From Pedosphaera sp. (lineage in GTDB: Bacteria > Verrucomicrobiota > Verrucomicrobiia > Limisphaerales > SXTU01): DNA of 7,161 nt. Under the pieces are notes generated by a model that saw nothing but the letters and a program-made list of their open reading frames with translations, was not told where the DNA came from and did no database searches. The position numbers were made by a program, and so were the translations under genes. The stretch lies in NCBI GenBank assembly GCA_009695395.1, contig SIBB01000174.1:1-7161 (forward strand), written 5' to 3'. Below, one piece after another: positions 5,373 through 7,161 of the stretch (position 1 is its first letter; every line of letters starts with the position of its first letter).

Positions 5373-7161
5373 CGTAGGTAGAGGAATTCCTTCAAATTGA
5401 ACACCGAGTGCGCCACATGCTCCCATGCCCTCTGCTCATCGCCGAGCGCGGCGGCTTGCTGCGCGAGGAAGGCGGCGGCGCGTGTGGCTTCCACCTCGGT
5501 GGCGGGGCGGCTCAGGCCGTTGGCGTAAAGCCAGCGGATGCGCGCGCTAGCATCCCCGGGCTGCGCCAGCGCGCGGACGGCGGCGTGGCCAGCTTGCTCG
5601 AGCACGAACTTGTCGTTGAGCAATGTGAGGCTTTGGGTCGGGACATTGGTGGCTTCGCGGCGGCCTGCGGGCGCGGCGGGCTTGGGCTGATCGAAGGCGA
5701 AGAGGAAAGGCGACGGATGGTTGCGCCTCACTTCTAGGTAGATGCTGCGGCGGGCCCGGCCGTCAAGCGGGCCATCCACGGGCGTGTAGTCGTCGCGCTG
5801 GCTGGGCGGAATCGTAACTGGCACGCCGGGGCCAAAGGGCGTGCGATCGAGCCGGCCACTAACAGCGAGAATAGTGTCTCGGAGAGACTCGGCATCGAGC
5901 CGGCGGAGCGGAGCGTGCGAGAGCAGTCGGTTTTCGGGGTCGCGCTCGGCGGCATCAGGAGAGGTCTCTGTGCTCAACGCAAACGCCCGGCTCGTGAGCA
6001 TCAGCCGCAGCATCGCCTTTACGGACCAGCCTTGGGCGATGAGCTCGTGCGCGAGCCAGTCGAGCAGCTCAGGATGACTCGGTTCTTCAGCGAGCTTGCC
6101 GAGGTTGTCCACGCTGCGCACGAGGCCCGCGCCGAAGGCGTGGTGCCAAAGGCGATTCACCATCACGCGCGCCGTGAGCGGGTTGCGGAGAACGTCCTCA
6201 GCCAGCTCGCGCCGTCCGCTCGTGCGCGACTGATACGGCGTGCTGGCGAAGGCCGAGAGAAACTGGCGCGGCACTGGCGCGCCGGGGTTTAGATGGTCGC
6301 CGCGCGGGAAGAACGGTGTCTCGAACGGCGGCGCTTCATCCGACACGCCGACAACACGCGTGGGGATGGGGACGCGGGCTTCGAGTTCGCGGTAGTTGGC
6401 GAGCAGCTCCGCGAGCGCTGCAGGCGGTTTGAAACCGCCGCTCGGCATGGGAACGGCAGCCCCAGACGGTGATTGCAAATCGCCGGCAGGGGCGGCGGTG
6501 TTTTCGAGCAGCCCGAGGCCGAGGAGGGCGTTGAGGAAGTTGGCTTGTGCGTCGTCGCAACGGCTGTTGGCCCATGCCGCGATGGCGGCGCGGGTGGCTT
6601 GCACAAACACTTGAGCGCGCACGCCCACGTCCGCAGCCGCTGCCTCCCCCACGACCCCGGCTGCGGACGTGGGCGTCCGCGCTCCAGCAAGTTCGCCCGG
6701 CCCTGCGGGCGGCTCGGGGGGCTTCTCGCCGTCGTGGAAAACGACCTTCGCGATGCCTGCCGCCGAACGCCCGTCCGTCGGCAGCTTGCCTGCGTCCTTG
6801 ACGATGCCGGGATAGGGGAAGTCGTCGCGCGGAACCAGCTCGAGGTAGGCGCGGCGACCCCGCCAAGTGTCGCGGATGGGCAGCGTGACCCAGTGCAGCA
6901 CGGAGCGGTTATTGAGCTTGGGTGTGATTTGAGTGAAGAGCAGCGAGTCGCCCTGGAAATTCTCGATGACGAGGCGGACGCGGGCGTTGTTGTTGCCGGT
7001 GACGAGGGCGGCGATGAATTTGTTCGTGATGGTGAAGTTCGGCGAACGGAACGTGCCGGGGTGTTTGTCGGAGAATAGATGGGAGAAACGGCCGGCAGGG
7101 TAGATGGCGGCAAGGAGGTTCGAGCCGCTGGTGGCGAGATAGAAGTCTCCGGCGGGCGAGT
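5369..7161 (-). CDS. DUF1553 (PSD1-type) protein, 5' partial
   Basis: The frame is open from the window edge (first full codon 7159-7157) to the TGA at 5371-5369, giving 596 visible residues; the GTG at 6901 is internal. Residues 1-~115 resemble the beta-rich module that in this family sits between DUF1549 and DUF1553: FSHLFSDKHPGTFRSPNFTI, RVRLVIENFQ, TWRGRRAYLEL. Residues ~145-275 are a variable Ala/Pro-rich linker carrying three palindromic repeats. The DUF1553 domain starts near RGDHLNPG (286-293) and includes NPLTARVMVNRLWHHAFG (326-343), PSHPELLDWLAHEL (360-373), RRLDAESLRD and ATNVPTQSLTLLNDKFV. The missing N-terminus would be expected to hold a signal peptide, perhaps a planctomycete-type cytochrome c domain, and DUF1549. 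The role is unknown; such proteins are commonly found next to DUF1501 genes in carbohydrate-degrading Planctomycetota and Verrucomicrobiota. The stop overlaps the DUF1501 start by four bases, indicating translational coupling. Confidence 0.92.
   Translation of the reverse strand, partial: SPAGDFYLATSGSNLLAAIYPAGRFSHLFSDKHPGTFRSPNFTITNKFIAALVTGNNNARVRLVIENFQGDSLLFTQITPKLNNRSVLHWVTLPIRDTWRGRRAYLELVPRDDFPYPGIVKDAGKLPTDGRSAAGIAKVVFHDGEKPPEPPAGPGELAGARTPTSAAGVVGEAAAADVGVRAQVFVQATRAAIAAWANSRCDDAQANFLNALLGLGLLENTAAPAGDLQSPSGAAVPMPSGGFKPPAALAELLANYRELEARVPIPTRVVGVSDEAPPFETPFFPRGDHLNPGAPVPRQFLSAFASTPYQSRTSGRRELAEDVLRNPLTARVMVNRLWHHAFGAGLVRSVDNLGKLAEEPSHPELLDWLAHELIAQGWSVKAMLRLMLTSRAFALSTETSPDAAERDPENRLLSHAPLRRLDAESLRDTILAVSGRLDRTPFGPGVPVTIPPSQRDDYTPVDGPLDGRARRSIYLEVRRNHPSPFLFAFDQPKPAAPAGRREATNVPTQSLTLLNDKFVLEQAGHAAVRALAQPGDASARIRWLYANGLSRPATEVEATRAAAFLAQQAAALGDEQRAWEHVAHSVFNLKEFLYLR
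6423..6439. repeat. In-gene palindrome (GGCGGTTT-G-AAACCGCC)
   Basis: Eight-base arms at 6423-6430 and 6432-6439 pair perfectly around a single G. It lies in the linker of the DUF1553 gene and encodes part of SGGFKPPAAL. The right arm continues into ACCGCCGCT, also present in the tal/DUF1501 spacer at 3930-3938. Confidence 0.6.
6468..6484. repeat. Second small in-gene palindrome
   Basis: GGTGATT (6468-6474) and AATCGCC (6478-6484) form a 7-base stem with one G-T position around GCA. It lies 28 bases from the previous palindrome, in the same linker, and encodes part of AGDLQSPSG. Confidence 0.45.
6613..6684. repeat. 26-base near-perfect inverted repeat inside DUF1553 gene
   Basis: The left arm (6613-6638) and right arm (6659-6684) pair at 25 of 26 positions, the only mismatch being C6620/C6677, with a 20-base loop (6639-6658). 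The inner 18 base pairs are perfect. The element stays in frame without a stop and encodes about residues 159-183 of the visible protein, an Ala/Gly/Val-rich stretch with no family conservation. This fits a palindromic repeat inserted in a tolerant linker. Confidence 0.85.

Noticed and set aside
6289..7113. A 274-codon minus-strand frame overlapping the DUF1553 gene
   Set aside because: Ser/Arg/Pro-rich shadow frame without motifs; the DUF1553 frame is open across the whole stretch and matches the family.
1..7161. A new multi-gene defence, mobile or biosynthetic system
   Set aside because: RmuC, kinase, transaldolase and the DUF1501/DUF1553 pair are familiar families, oriented as four separate transcription units; no nuclease-helicase, reverse transcriptase, toxin-antitoxin, integrase or CRISPR signature is visible.

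Overview
The window carries five protein-coding genes in about 7.2 kb of GC-rich DNA, and both end genes run off the edges. The order is: rmuC (+, its 5' end lies before the window), a receiver-histidine kinase hybrid (-), a TalB-type transaldolase (+), a DUF1501 protein (-), and a large DUF1553 (PSD1-type) protein (-, its 5' end lies beyond the window). The DUF1553/DUF1501 pair is a hallmark of Planctomycetota and Verrucomicrobiota. Together with the palindromic, GC-rich repeats found both between and inside genes, it suggests a verrucomicrobial or planctomycetal chromosome; I lean towards Verrucomicrobiota, as an inference. No rRNA, tRNA, CRISPR array, transposase or phage gene is visible.

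Region by region. From 1 to 1256, RmuC has a coiled-coil lead-in and an intact PD-(D/E)XK-like core. After only 12 bases it meets the convergent signalling gene (1269-2741), a soluble protein with an N-terminal receiver, a dimerisation helix region and an HATPase domain. A 152-base divergent spacer (2742-2893) separates this gene from the transaldolase (2894-3853). A 115-base convergent spacer (3854-3968) holds two perfect hairpins. On the minus strand the DUF1553 gene is followed directly by the DUF1501 gene, with an ATGA stop/start overlap at 5369-5372, so the two are almost certainly one translationally coupled operon.

How the genes work together. Only the DUF1553/DUF1501 pair is clearly a functional unit: a large, probably exported protein and a Tat-exported member of the sulfatase/alkaline phosphatase-like fold. 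The other three genes (DNA maintenance, signalling, pentose phosphate pathway) look like ordinary unlinked chromosomal neighbours, and I see no evidence of a new multi-gene defence or biosynthetic system.

The points worth a second look are smaller. The histidine kinase lacks the phospho-accepting His in its H-box although its receiver and ATP-binding motifs look intact. A near-perfect 26-base inverted repeat and two smaller palindromes sit in frame inside a variable linker of the DUF1553 protein. A 7-base tandem repeat lies just behind the Tat signal peptide of the DUF1501 gene, where a unit change would shift the frame.
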